Notes: a model not told the origin generated them from the sequence alone. A stretch of 64,000 bases of DNA from Cyanobium sp. M30B3 (GCA_018399015.1 CP073761.1:558001-622000), one strand, 5' to 3'. Shown: positions 15,473 through 24,313, numbered from the stretch's first letter. Numbers and translations are program-made.

Positions 15473-16348
15473 ATGACCTGCACCTTCTCCGCCGAGCAGA
15501 TCACTGCCCTCTCCGCCCCGCTGGATCGCGCCAAGGTGCGCCAGCGGCGCCAAGGCCGCAGCCAGGTGAGCTACCTGGAGGGCTGGCAGGTGATTGCAGA
15601 AGCCAATCGGATCTTTGGCTTTGACGGCTGGCAGCGTGAAACCATCGCCCTGCGCTGTGTCCACCAAGCCGAGCGGCTGATCGGAGAAGAGCAGCGCCCC
15701 GGCTGGGGAATCACCTACACCGCCCGGGTGCGCATCAGCGTCAGCGCCAGCACCGCCGGCCAGCCGGCGCTGATCCGCGAGGGCTGCGGCGCCGGCCACG
15801 GCATCGACATCGACCTGGGCCAGGCCCATGAATCCGCCCTCAAAGAGGCCGAAACCGACGCTATGAAGCGGGCCTTGATGACCTTCGGGAATGCGTTCGG
15901 CTTGGCGCTCTACGACAAACAGCAGCGCGAGGTCACAGGCGCGGCCCCTGGTGGGGGAGATCGCTCCAGCACCGGCCAGGTCAGCCGGCCCAGGTCCACA
16001 CCGCTGAGGGTGGTCCCTCCAGCCCCAGCTCCTGCAACAGCCAGGTCCCAGGGAATCGAGCACCAGGCCCAGGCCGTGGCGACATCGAAAACTGAGCCAC
16101 CCTCAGCGCTGCCAACTGCGGCAGCCCAGCCGCAAGCAGACGATCCCGGCCTGGCGCCCCTCGATCAGGCCACCATCCGCCAGCTGCACGCCGCCATCCG
16201 CGGCCTGCCCGCGCCCGTGCTGGAGGGGTTCAGCAAGGCGTTCCGCAAGCGCTTCCAGGTGCCGGCCGAGGTCCCCTCGATCGCCGATCGCATCTGCCAG
16301 CGGCGGCACCACGACTGGATCGAGACATTCATGGTGTCCCACCGATAG
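15473..16348 (+). CDS. Rad52/Rad22-family single-strand annealing protein
   Basis: 291 residues from ATG at 15473; the open frame before it is not conserved. The N-terminal 165 residues are the Rad52 annealing domain: SYLEGWQVIAEANRIFGFDG, YTARVRISVS, REGCGAGHGIDIDLGQAHES and EAETDAMKRALMTFGNAFGL. The last motif is the signature of the family. A Pro/Ala-rich linker follows, and a C-terminal helical stretch (IRQLHAAIRGLPAPVLEGFS...) may bind a partner. Phage Rad52-like proteins anneal homologous single strands for recombination and repair. No exonuclease or single-strand-binding protein is visible beside it. Confidence 0.88.
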   Translation: MTCTFSAEQITALSAPLDRAKVRQRRQGRSQVSYLEGWQVIAEANRIFGFDGWQRETIALRCVHQAERLIGEEQRPGWGITYTARVRISVSASTAGQPALIREGCGAGHGIDIDLGQAHESALKEAETDAMKRALMTFGNAFGLALYDKQQREVTGAAPGGGDRSSTGQVSRPRSTPLRVVPPAPAPATARSQGIEHQAQAVATSKTEPPSALPTAAAQPQADDPGLAPLDQATIRQLHAAIRGLPAPVLEGFSKAFRKRFQVPAEVPSIADRICQRRHHDWIETFMVSHR

Positions 16349-16393
16349 GTGCGCTCAGCAGAACAGCACCGATAGGTGCGCGCAGCAAGGCAG
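16340..16393 (+). repeat. two tandem 27-bp units with an inverted repeat
   Basis: CACCGATAGGTGCGC begins two adjacent 27-bp units and CACC begins a third partial one. Each unit contains CACC-GATA-GGTG, a short inverted repeat. The first unit overlaps the stop codon of the Rad52 gene (CAC CGA TAG). The position upstream of brnT could make it an operator, but this is speculation. Confidence 0.6.
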
Positions 16394-16461
16394 CACCAAG
16401 AGCAGTCAACGCTCAAAAAGGTGGCAGAACAGTGCTAAAAAGGTATAGATTAAGGGTCGAA

Positions 16462-16725
16462 ATGGAGTTTGCGTTCGACCCCGCCAAAAGCGCCGCCAAC
16501 CTGCGAAAGCACGGCATCGATTTTTTGGCAGCCCAGGCTCTCTGGCGGGACCCATCCCTGCTGGAGATTCCAGCCCGGACCAGCGATGAGCAGAGGTTTC
16601 TGGTGATCGCCCGTCTCCAGGGCAAGCACTGGTCCGCCGTCATCACCTACCGGCAGCAGGTCATCCGTCTGATCTCCGTGCGCCGATCCCGTCTAGAAGA
16701 GGTGCAGCTCTATGAACAGCTCTGA
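16462..16725 (+). CDS. brnT: BrnT-family ribonuclease toxin
   Basis: 87 residues from ATG at 16462 (MEFAFDPAKSAANLRKHGID). The opening 'FxxDxxKxxxNxxKHGI' and the later RFLVIARLQGKHWSAV and RLISVRRSRLEE match BrnT, a RelE-fold toxin that cleaves RNA. The stop lies inside the next gene by 14 bases, the usual brnT-brnA overlap. Toxin-first order is normal for this family. Confidence 0.9.
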   Translation: MEFAFDPAKSAANLRKHGIDFLAAQALWRDPSLLEIPARTSDEQRFLVIARLQGKHWSAVITYRQQVIRLISVRRSRLEEVQLYEQL

Positions 16726-16966
16726 GTTCGATCAACGCTTTGACCACGGGGAGTCTGTGCTTGAGGCCCTGGATCTGTCCGCAGCGCGGCGCCCACGGCT
16801 CGAGCAGAAGCGCGTCAATGTCGACTTTCCCCTTTGGATGGTGGAGCAACTCGATCAGGAGGCCTCACGGCTGGGGGTAACCCGGCAGTCGATCATCAAG
16901 GTATGGCTCGCTGAGCGGCTCGAGCACCGCGCCGATGCCAGCGAAAGCAGGCTCACAGCCCCGTGA
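16712..16966 (+). CDS. brnA: BrnA-family antitoxin
   Basis: 84 residues. The C-terminal half (VNVDFPLWMVEQLDQEASRL, then GVTRQSIIKVWLAERLE) is the ribbon-helix-helix DNA-binding domain of BrnA; the N-terminus contacts BrnT. BrnA represses its own operon. It overlaps brnT and both appear intact. Confidence 0.88.
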   Translation: MNSSEFDQRFDHGESVLEALDLSAARRPRLEQKRVNVDFPLWMVEQLDQEASRLGVTRQSIIKVWLAERLEHRADASESRLTAP

Positions 16967-17068
16967 GTGATGCAGCTACTGCACTCCAAAAGGCCTGATC
17001 CCACATCACTGCCGCCAGTTGCTCGGCCGTCAGCCTCAACCGGACGCTCCTTTCTTCTCACCGCAGCC

Positions 17069-17350
17069 ATGCGCCATTCCCTCGGCCGCGTCGTCGCCAC
17101 CGCCGCTGTCGCGGCCTCCGTCCCAGAGGCGGTGATCATCGGCCTGTTCGATCGCCATGCGTCTGGCGACTGGGGCGATCTCGATGGCGAGGACAAGGCC
17201 GCCAACGATGCTGACCACAGCCATGCGGAAGGTCGGCTGTTCTCCAGCTACAAAACCGAAGAGCACGGCAAAATCTGGGTGATCACGGAAGACCTGCGCG
17301 GCGAGGGCGTTGGTCCCACCACCACCGTGCTGTTCCCAGACGAGTACTGA
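17069..17350 (+). CDS. plasmid/phage-type hypothetical protein (93 aa)
   Basis: ATG at 17069 (MRHSLGRVVATAAVAASVPE). The core HASGDWGDLDGEDKAANDAD and the end KIWVITEDLRGEGVGPTTTV plus LFPDEY match a widespread small protein of integrative elements and plasmids (pattern 'GDWGD..xEDxxAND...WVITEADRSATTxLLPDEY'), whose function is unknown. It is another marker of mobile DNA. Confidence 0.8.
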   Translation: MRHSLGRVVATAAVAASVPEAVIIGLFDRHASGDWGDLDGEDKAANDADHSHAEGRLFSSYKTEEHGKIWVITEDLRGEGVGPTTTVLFPDEY

Positions 17351-17511
17351 GCATGAACAAGGATTCCCTGCGCTGGAGCGCGCGCACGCTCAGTCGGGAT
17401 AACCGGATGGAGCGCCGCTGTCCTGCTGGAGGGCCCGATCAATCAGCTCCGGGGCCAGTTCGTCGATGCTGCGGCCGGAGGCCTCGGGATGGGCTGGAAA
17501 ACCGATGACCA

Positions 17512-18843
17512 CAGGCAGTTCGTTAGATGAGACTCATGTCGCCGCCTTGATGGCGATTTGCCGGATGGAGGTTGTCCAGACCTAGCCTAGATGTTTGTGT
17601 GCTAGTTACAGGCAAGGGTCCTTTCCAGTGAAGTCTAAATAGTCATCCCGTATGCTTGATTAAGTAAGTTGAATGCTTCTGTTCTACCAGCCCTCGCCTC
17701 CTTGGCAATTAGTTGGTAGAGCTCCTTAAGTCGGTCATCCACCTGATGGCTCTCCTTTTGGAGCTGCGCTAGTCGAATTACAGAGTTGTTTCCCGTTCTT
17801 TCCTCGCTTTGCTGATCCCATATGCGTTTCTGTCTAAGGTACATACGTTCCCACTCGGCTGCAAGCTCTAGGCCGTCATGTACTACTTCTTCCTCAATAG
17901 GACCTTCGTAGTTAATTTGTTTGCAATTATCTGACTGATCGTTGATCAATGAATTGGTTATCCTCTCTAGATCTGCACGATAGCGATTAAATTGGGATCT
18001 ATCGAGTTCTTCTTTGCGACGTATCTGATCGCTGATGCCGCTTAGTGAATTCAACTGAATGTCGGACTCCCTAAAGTTCTTCTGGTCTTGTGCCTTGGCG
18101 AGTAGCTCTATCGCAGTCAGCGCATAATCTTCTCCGCTAGAAGCATGGCGCAAGAGGTTGTTATAAAGCTGGTCATGCTGCGCCAATAGATGGTCAAACT
18201 CCCTGCCAAGCATTGCGCTACGTATTGGTGACTCCTCTAGAGATAACTGTCGATTGAGATGGTCCATCTCCTCTTGAAGAGTCTCAATTTTGGCAGCTGC
18301 TTCAAGGCCATCTTGCTTAAAGCTGCTTGGAATGCATGTTCTAGGCTGAATCCGGTCTTGTATTCTCAAGACATCTTCAGGCTCAAGCACGAAGTACTCA
18401 GTCCCAGGTAGCCTATAGCACTGAAAAAGAGAATGAAGTTCGGTTTCAAGTACTTTTGGGTTTGGAACATTAGCTTTGGCCAGAATATATCGCGGCCTAA
18501 GCTCTTTCATCCTGCGCTCAAGATTTTCTGTGACTCCAATCTTGTAAAGGTCATTGCCTTGGTCAGCTTCAATGAAATAGATCCAGCCGGAGGGTGCTTC
18601 AAGCTCGGGCCTCAACCTACCGTTGGCTCTCCATTTTGCCCGTGCCTTGCGAGCCACTAGATCGCTAGGCCGGAGTCTGCGCGGGCGTGGCAATTTATCC
18701 ATGATCTATCAATCAGAAGAGCATCTCCAGAGCAAGTGCGGGCAATGCGCGAATTGGGCAGTAGTAGTGGCTACGCAAGTGTAGAGAGTCTACGCGTACC
18801 TAAGGATGGTCTGGTCAACCGATGTCATCAGGCAGTTCGTTAG
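17512..18843. mobile_element. low-GC island between 15-bp direct repeats
   Basis: CAGGCAGTTCGTTAG occurs at 17512-17526 and again at 18829-18843 as a perfect direct repeat. The 1.3 kb between them is clearly lower in GC than both sides and contains one gene, a T5orf172/GIY-YIG protein. Outside the repeats, the minus-strand frame reads GLLPANELP on the right copy and NELPVVIGFPAHPEA on the left, so the two flanks could once have been one continuous sequence. There is no transposase or integrase inside. Confidence 0.55.
17635..18702 (-). CDS. T5orf172/Mug113 (GIY-YIG-type) protein with coiled coil, 355 aa
   Basis: ATG at 18702. After a basic N-terminus, residues 38-110 form the T5orf172/Mug113 domain, a GIY-YIG nuclease-like fold: SGWIYFIEADQGNDLYKIGV, ENLERRMKELRPRYILAKAN, LETELHSLFQCYRLPGTEYF. 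The rest (about residues 125-350) is polar and strongly helical, with several coiled-coil stretches (KIETLQEEMDHLNRQLSLEE). T5orf172 proteins are frequent in phages and mobile elements. Base composition is low-GC against the neighbours, so recent arrival is likely. It is the only gene in the direct-repeat island. Confidence 0.85.
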   Translation of the reverse strand: MDKLPRPRRLRPSDLVARKARAKWRANGRLRPELEAPSGWIYFIEADQGNDLYKIGVTENLERRMKELRPRYILAKANVPNPKVLETELHSLFQCYRLPGTEYFVLEPEDVLRIQDRIQPRTCIPSSFKQDGLEAAAKIETLQEEMDHLNRQLSLEESPIRSAMLGREFDHLLAQHDQLYNNLLRHASSGEDYALTAIELLAKAQDQKNFRESDIQLNSLSGISDQIRRKEELDRSQFNRYRADLERITNSLINDQSDNCKQINYEGPIEEEVVHDGLELAAEWERMYLRQKRIWDQQSEERTGNNSVIRLAQLQKESHQVDDRLKELYQLIAKEARAGRTEAFNLLNQAYGMTI

Positions 18844-19019
18844 CAGGCAGCAGACCCGAAGTGAGGGAAGAGGAGGTGCCGGCAGGGCACTGGCGACCAC
18901 CCCACCCGGGGTGCCCCGGCGCCCGCAGCGCGCAAGGGCTGAACGCGAGTCGCTGCGCGACCCCTGCGCGCTGCCGATCACACCGGGGCGTCACGGCGGT
19001 GTCGTTCGCCAGCACAGCC

Positions 19020-19265
19020 ATGGCCGCCACTCCCCTGTCCTTCTCCCTTCAGCCCGCTCGCCCAGCTGCAGAGCGGCACTGCCCGGTCCGCATCATCTCG
19101 GTGCATCTGCTGGATGCCGCGGGCCAGCTGCTGCGGGTGCTGTTCCTCGATCGCGAGGGGCATATCACCGCCCAGCCGCACTTCGTGCCCAGGGCAGAAG
19201 CCCTGATCCTGGCGGCCAATCAGCAGCGGGTGCTCGGCGCCCAGGGGCGGGTGCACGTGCTCTGA
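19020..19265 (+). CDS. small hypothetical protein (81 aa)
   Basis: ATG at 19020. After a short Ala/Pro-rich N-terminus the sequence CPVRIISVHLLDAAGQLLRV, then FLDREGHITAQPHFVPRAEA, has alternating hydrophobic residues that suggest two beta hairpins and one helix. Not recognised. The preceding 200 bases (18844-19019) carry only GC-rich frames with no support. Confidence 0.55.
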   Translation: MAATPLSFSLQPARPAAERHCPVRIISVHLLDAAGQLLRVLFLDREGHITAQPHFVPRAEALILAANQQRVLGAQGRVHVL

Positions 19266-19394
19266 GCAGCGCTCCCTGAGGTGCTGCAGGCCCGGCGGCC
19301 GCCGCCGGGCTTCTCCCCTGAACTGGTGGTGCAGCCCGCTTGCCGTCAGTGATGCAGATCCTTCATCAATACAGGCATGGTGCAGAGTCGAGCC

Positions 19395-20054
19395 ATGCCT
19401 CGTCCTGGTCACGTCCCCAGAGCCCTGCTTGCTGCTCTGGCCCTGATACCCATCGTGCTGACTCCGTCCTGGGCTGCTCCCGGACCTGAAGCCACCGTGC
19501 TCTCCATCGGCGATGGCGACACCATCCGCGTGCGGATGAACGGGAAGCCGATCACCGTGCGCCTGGCCTGCATCGACGCACCGGAGACGGCCCAGCGTCC
19601 CTACGGCCAGAACGCCAGGCAGTACTTGCAGCAGCGCCTGCCAGTCGGCAGCGCGGTGCGATTGGACGAGAAGACCACCGATCGCTACGGCCGGCTGGTG
19701 GCCGAAGTGTTCAGCGGCATCAACATCAACCTGGCGATGGTGGAAGACGGCCAGGCCTTTGCCTACCGCCAGTACCTGGGCGATTGCAACGCCAGGGAGT
19801 ATCTCGACGCCGAGTACCGGGCCAGCCGGCGCCGCTATGGGGTCTGGCAGGTGGAGGGCGGCATCACCCGGCCGTGGGAGTTCCGCAAAAGCCGCCGCGC
19901 TGCTGTGATCCCCGATGGCACAACCCCTGACGGCCGCCGCTACAGCTGCAAGGAGATCGGCTCCTATGCCCGTGCCCAGGAGTTGTTGCGCCAGGGGCAC
20001 ACCTATCTCGACAGCAACCGAGACGGGGAGGCCTGCGAATCGCTGCGGCGCTGA
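19395..20054 (+). CDS. secreted thermonuclease-family nuclease with Excalibur tail
   Basis: ATG at 19395 gives a good signal peptide (basic start, ALLAALALIPIVL, cleavage after PSWA); ATG at 19377 would add six residues. Residues 30-145 are the staphylococcal-nuclease domain: SIGDGDTIRVRMNG, VRLACIDAPETAQRPYGQNA (active-site Arg and Asp) and TTDRYGRLVAEVF (active-site Glu/Arg region). The C-terminus (YSCKEIGSYARAQELLRQGH, then DSNRDGEACESL) is an Excalibur-type calcium-binding motif. It probably degrades extracellular DNA and RNA with Ca2+. Confidence 0.92.
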   Translation: MPRPGHVPRALLAALALIPIVLTPSWAAPGPEATVLSIGDGDTIRVRMNGKPITVRLACIDAPETAQRPYGQNARQYLQQRLPVGSAVRLDEKTTDRYGRLVAEVFSGININLAMVEDGQAFAYRQYLGDCNAREYLDAEYRASRRRYGVWQVEGGITRPWEFRKSRRAAVIPDGTTPDGRRYSCKEIGSYARAQELLRQGHTYLDSNRDGEACESLRR

Positions 20055-20204
20055 ACTGCTCAAGCAGGGCGCGATTCACGAGCCACAGCTACCGCATCGG
20101 GTGATCACGGACAAGTCGGGAAGATCACCACAGAGGCCGAGAGTGGAAGCACGTCTCTGCAGCGACATATTCCTTATGCTTGAGAGAACATCAACGAACA
20201 AGCC

Positions 20205-20585
20205 ATGCTCACCGGATCAGACCTGCTCGCCAAAGTCAAGGAGCTCGGCGATGCCTCCAAATCCGAACTGGTGCGTGCCTCCGGCTACGTGAGCACCAAG
20301 AAGGACGGCAGCGAGCGGCTGAACTTCACAGCCTTCTATGAAGCCCTGCTGGAAGCCAAGGGTCTCAACCTGGGCAGTGACACCAGCAGCCGTGGCAAGG
20401 GTGGCCGCAAGCTCAGTTACGTGACCACGGTGCAGGGCAATGGCAACCTGCTGGTGGGTAAGGCGTATACCGCCATGCTCGACCTGCAGCCCGGCGACGA
20501 GTTCGAGATCAAGCTGGGCCGCAAACAGATCAAGCTGTTGCCGGCCGGCGCTGGGGAAGACGACGAAACTGCAGCTGCTGCATGA
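20205..20585 (+). CDS. cyAbrB-type transcription regulator, copy 1
   Basis: 126 residues beginning MLTGSDLLAKVKELGDASKS. The C-terminal half has the AbrB-like swapped-hairpin pattern (VGKAYTAMLDLQPGDEFEIK, LGRKQIKLLP), and the N-terminal half (LVRASGYVSTKKDGSERLNF, TAFYEALLEAKG) is specific to cyanobacterial cyAbrB proteins. These regulate carbon/nitrogen and other genes, with DNA-binding through the C-terminal region. The paralogue at 23825 is very similar, and the two flank a divergent gene pair. Confidence 0.92.
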   Translation: MLTGSDLLAKVKELGDASKSELVRASGYVSTKKDGSERLNFTAFYEALLEAKGLNLGSDTSSRGKGGRKLSYVTTVQGNGNLLVGKAYTAMLDLQPGDEFEIKLGRKQIKLLPAGAGEDDETAAAA

Positions 20586-20663
20586 TCCTTTGTTGCGCTG
20601 GCCTGCACGTCCCGTCAGGCCAGCTGCAGCGTTGAGAGAGGGCGTCAACGCCCTGGGCGCCCA

Positions 20664-21392
20664 TCAGAGCCCCATCTGACAGCCAGCAGCCAGCCGCTGG
20701 CGCAGCAGCGCCACCAGGTCGGTGACCGCCTCCTCTGCCGCCCGCTGCGGCCTGATCCAGAGCTCCAGCTCCTCCGCCAGGGGTTCCGGCGGGGGCAGGG
20801 CCACCACCCCGGAGCCGCGCCAGGGGGCGTGATCGAGGAGGGAGCCGGCGGCAGGCAGCAGCAGACGCCCCTGGCCCAGGCCTTTGATCAGGGCCTCCGC
20901 TGTCCCCTGCGGCTCCAGCTCCAGCTCCAGCCAGTCCAGCTGCGCCAGCGCCGCTGCCAGTCGCTCCGAGCCAGATGCGGGCAGGAGAAAGCGGGGCAGC
21001 CCGGGCGTCTGGACGCCGCGGCCAGCCAGCTGATCGCGGTGCGCCAGCAGCAGCAGGGGCCGGCTGCCAAGGGCAATCCGCCGCCAGCTGCCAGCCAGTA
21101 GCGGCGCCAGCTCGTGCTCCCTGGCGCCAGCAGCGCCTGGCCCAGCATCACCGTGGACACTGGTCCGCAGCCCAGCGGCCAGCAGCAGCCCAGCGCCGCC
21201 GCCCGCTTCCAGCTCCTGCTCCTGGCATTGCCACAGGTCTGGCCCCAGCGGCAGGCGACAGCCCGCAGGGAGCAGGTCGGCCTGCAGGGGTCCGCAGCCA
21301 ATGCGCAGGGGCGGTTCACCGCCGGTCGTTGGATGGTTGATGGCGCAAACCAGCCCTGGTGCTGGAGTCGGGATCGAAATCCTGCAGCGCAT
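20664..21392 (-). CDS. hypothetical protein (about 242 aa)
   Basis: The start is uncertain; ATG at 21392 is used, but the frame is open further and overlaps the next gene's start. The protein is Leu/Ala-rich and globular in outline, with LEAGGGAGLLLAAGLRTSVH, RPLLLLAHRDQLAGRG and a C-terminal GSGVVALPPPEPLAEELELW. The last block resembles substrate-binding domains of LysR-type regulators, but no helix-turn-helix is visible. It diverges from the kinase-WYL-like gene at 21507. Some of this frame may be high-GC open space, so confidence is moderate. Confidence 0.5.
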   Translation of the reverse strand: MRCRISIPTPAPGLVCAINHPTTGGEPPLRIGCGPLQADLLPAGCRLPLGPDLWQCQEQELEAGGGAGLLLAAGLRTSVHGDAGPGAAGAREHELAPLLAGSWRRIALGSRPLLLLAHRDQLAGRGVQTPGLPRFLLPASGSERLAAALAQLDWLELELEPQGTAEALIKGLGQGRLLLPAAGSLLDHAPWRGSGVVALPPPEPLAEELELWIRPQRAAEEAVTDLVALLRQRLAAGCQMGL

Positions 21393-21506
21393 TGCATCGA
21401 ATACGCAGCCTTCAACTGACAGCGACGGAAAATCCACCCAGGGCCAGGGCAGGGCTGACATTCGCTGCGGCGCTGCAAACACTGCAGAAGGTTTGCTGCC
21501 ACTGCA

Positions 21507-23690
21507 GTGCGCTGCCACCTCATGATCGGCGCGGCGTCCAGTGGTCGCACCACTGCCGCCCGGTTTGTTGCCGACGCGATCCAACGCCGCGATGGGCTCG
21601 TGCCCATCTACATCTCCAGCAGCGAGATCCGCTGGGAGCTGTACGGCTCACGCCGGGTCGATAGTCCCTGGGCTGCGATTGAGGCACGCATCCGTGAGCG
21701 GCTGTGGGCTGCGCTGCAGGCCGGACAGCCGGTGGTGCTTGATGCCACCTACACCAGACGCCAGTACCGGCTGGCGATCACCCAGGCCCTCGATCTGCCC
21801 CTGCCTGTGGAGTGGGTGGGCTGGTGGCTCGATACCCCCAGAAACCTCTGCCTGCAGTGGAACCGCCAGCGGCAGCACCCCATCGCTGAATCGGTGATCG
21901 AAGAGCACTGCGCCCAGCTGCTGCAGGCCACCGGTGCACCGCAACGGCGGGAGGGGTTTGCGGCGGTGGTGCGGCTGGAAACGCGCCACTGGAGCGACCT
22001 GGGGGCCTTCATCCACAGCGAGTACGGCCAGCTGGAGGCCCGTATCCAGGCCGGTGCCCTGCGCGAGGGGGGCTACGCGTTGCACGGCTACTCCAGGCTG
22101 CTGGATCTCGAGCGGCTCCTCTACCTCATCGCGCTGCAAAGTCGCTATCCCCAACTGACAGCGACGGGGGCCGCCCGCGATCCAGAGCTGCTCCAGCTGC
22201 TCTCACCCCTGCCCGCCGGCGGCACCGCCCAGCTGGCAGCAGCCCTGCTGGAGGCGCTGCATGGCCGCTGCTACGGCGATCCCCTGGCGGTGGCGGCCGA
22301 TCTGGAGTGGCTGGATCAGCAGGGCTTCTCCAGCCGATCGAGCCACCACTGCGCAGAAGGCAGCGCGCCATTGCCGCCGGTGCAGCCGCCCCCCTGGCCA
22401 GCGGCGCTTCCCCGGCCATTGGGCGGACTGCCGGCCCTGGCGGAGCGGCAGCGCTTCTCGCGCACCTTCTCGCTGCTGCGGCACCTGATCCACCACCCCG
22501 GCGACCGGCAGCCGGGCATGCGGATCGATGAACACCTGGCCGCCACGCTCAACCGCCAGTACCCGGAGGCCGAGCCGTGGCGGCCGAGGGAGGTGCATGA
22601 GCTGATCACCACCACCCTCACGCCCTATGGCTTCCGGCTGCCGGGCTGCAGCGGCAAGCAGGGCTACACCCTGGGGCTGGCGCTGCTCAGCCGCCAGCAG
22701 CTGCTGGAGGTGCACCGGCTGCTGGAGCGGCAGAGCCGCCATCACGGTGATCCGGGGGCTGAGGGGCTGAGCAGGGAACTGGCCGCCCGGCTGAGCAGCT
22801 GCGGGATCGCGTTGCCCCGTCCCCAGAGCAGCGGCAAGGGGCAGGGCCAACGCCGGGCGCTGCACAGCCAGCTGGAGCAGGCCATCGCCGCCCACCAGCG
22901 GTTGCAACTCAGCCGCTTTGACCTCGATCCCGGCCAGGCGGTAGAGCTGTGCGGCTGGCCCCTGCAGCTGCTGCACCAGCGGGAGCGCTGGTGGTTGCTG
23001 CTGGAGCACGACCACATCGGCCACACCTGCGGCCTGCTGGCCGCCATCCCGATTGCCCAGCTGCGCTGGCAGGGGATCCGCGACAGCCGCGGCCGGGATC
23101 CTCTGCGCCACGGCCAGGCGCTGCGCTGGGCTGAACGGCTGCGCCAGCTCTGCGCCGGCCTGGAGCTGGGCCCCGACCAGCAGGCCCAGCAGGCACTGCT
23201 CCAGGCCAGGGCGGCGGAACGTAAGGCCCTGCTGCAGACCGTGAAGCTGCGCTGCACGGCAGCGGTGATGGCCGAGATCCAGCAGGAGCTGGGACGCTTC
23301 CATCCCGGCTGCGTGCGGTTGGCCCCGCCCCTGCCGGGGGATCCCTGGTGGCCATCCACCAGCCCCAGCTGCTGCCTGCGGGCTGAGCTGGATGCCAGCC
23401 ACCCCTACCCCATGGAGCTGGATCTACCGCCTTGGGTGATCACTGGCGCGCAGGACCTGCAGCGCTGGTTGTTCTCCTGGGGAGCAGGGCTGAGCATTGA
23501 GGCGCCGGCGGCATTGCAGGGGGAGCGGTTGCGCTGGCTGGCGGCCCAGCAGCCGGCCAAGGTTGAACAGTTCCGCGCGCAGGTTCAATTCAACGCGCTG
23601 GTGAGAGATCCACCCGCGAAGCAAAGCAAACGCCAGCGGATTCGCAAACGCATCGGCCCATCTGCGTCCAACCGCGGCAGATCGCAGTGA
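21507..23690 (+). CDS. P-loop kinase-like protein with C-terminal WYL-like region, degenerate Walker A (727 aa)
   Basis: The N-terminal 150 residues are a P-loop kinase-type fold (like polynucleotide kinase): MIGAASSGRTTAARFVADA, then VVLDATYTRRQYRLAITQAL and EWVGWWLDTPRNLCLQWNRQ. The Walker A is GAASSGRT, with Arg for the invariant Lys, so ATP binding may be lost. A long helical middle follows. Near residues 470-515 CGWPLQLLHQRERWWLLLEH resembles a WYL domain, where 'WYL' would be WWL. WYL proteins bind ligands or nucleic acid and often regulate defence genes. The paralogue at 59557 has an intact Walker A. It lies about 3.4 kb before the CRISPR-Cas locus. ATG at 21522 is an alternative start. 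Confidence 0.8.
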   Translation: MRCHLMIGAASSGRTTAARFVADAIQRRDGLVPIYISSSEIRWELYGSRRVDSPWAAIEARIRERLWAALQAGQPVVLDATYTRRQYRLAITQALDLPLPVEWVGWWLDTPRNLCLQWNRQRQHPIAESVIEEHCAQLLQATGAPQRREGFAAVVRLETRHWSDLGAFIHSEYGQLEARIQAGALREGGYALHGYSRLLDLERLLYLIALQSRYPQLTATGAARDPELLQLLSPLPAGGTAQLAAALLEALHGRCYGDPLAVAADLEWLDQQGFSSRSSHHCAEGSAPLPPVQPPPWPAALPRPLGGLPALAERQRFSRTFSLLRHLIHHPGDRQPGMRIDEHLAATLNRQYPEAEPWRPREVHELITTTLTPYGFRLPGCSGKQGYTLGLALLSRQQLLEVHRLLERQSRHHGDPGAEGLSRELAARLSSCGIALPRPQSSGKGQGQRRALHSQLEQAIAAHQRLQLSRFDLDPGQAVELCGWPLQLLHQRERWWLLLEHDHIGHTCGLLAAIPIAQLRWQGIRDSRGRDPLRHGQALRWAERLRQLCAGLELGPDQQAQQALLQARAAERKALLQTVKLRCTAAVMAEIQQELGRFHPGCVRLAPPLPGDPWWPSTSPSCCLRAELDASHPYPMELDLPPWVITGAQDLQRWLFSWGAGLSIEAPAALQGERLRWLAAQQPAKVEQFRAQVQFNALVRDPPAKQSKRQRIRKRIGPSASNRGRSQ

Positions 23691-23824
23691 GCCGCTGGAG
23701 GGGTGTAGTCGCCTGCAGCATCCTGCTGCGGCAACAGCCGTTCTGCCTGTCTGATCCATGTGCATTGGACGAGCAGATTGAGCGGCTATTGCATAGGATG
23801 GAATGAATCAATGCTTCTCCTTCC

Positions 23825-24202
23825 ATGCTCACCGGATCCGATCTGCTCGCCAAGGTCAAGGAGCTCGGCGATGCCTCCAAGTCCGAACTGGTGCGCCAGT
23901 GCGGCTACGTGAGCACCAAAAAGGACGGCAGCGAGCGCCTCAACTTCACCGCCTTCTATGAAGCGCTGCTGGAGGCCAAGGGGATGTCCCTGGGTGAAGG
24001 CGGCAAGGACCGCGGCAAGGCCGGCCGCGGGCTGAGCTACATGGCCAAGGTGCACTTCAACGGCAACCTGATGGTCGGCAAGGCCTACACCGACCAGCTG
24101 GGGCTCAAACCCGGCGATGAGTTCGAGATCAAACTCGGCCGCAAGCAGATCCAGCTGCTGCCGCTGGGTTCCACAGAAGAGGAGGAGGCTGCGGCCGCGT
24201 GA
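23825..24202 (+). CDS. cyAbrB-type transcription regulator, copy 2
   Basis: 125 residues, near-identical to the protein at 20205 in the first 50 residues and in the AbrB-like end (VGKAYTDQLGLKPGDEFEIK). Differences cluster in the linker (KGMSLGEGGKDRGKAGRGLS). Same orientation as copy 1. A strong hairpin at 24314 ends the transcript. Confidence 0.92.
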   Translation: MLTGSDLLAKVKELGDASKSELVRQCGYVSTKKDGSERLNFTAFYEALLEAKGMSLGEGGKDRGKAGRGLSYMAKVHFNGNLMVGKAYTDQLGLKPGDEFEIKLGRKQIQLLPLGSTEEEEAAAA

Positions 24203-24313
24203 TCGTTTGTTGCGCACAGCTGCGCTTCCCGTACACCCAGCTGCACCTTGGAGCCAGGCGTCAGCGCCCTCGACGCCCATCAGAGCCCCGTCTGGCAGTT
24301 CGCGGCGGCTCCG

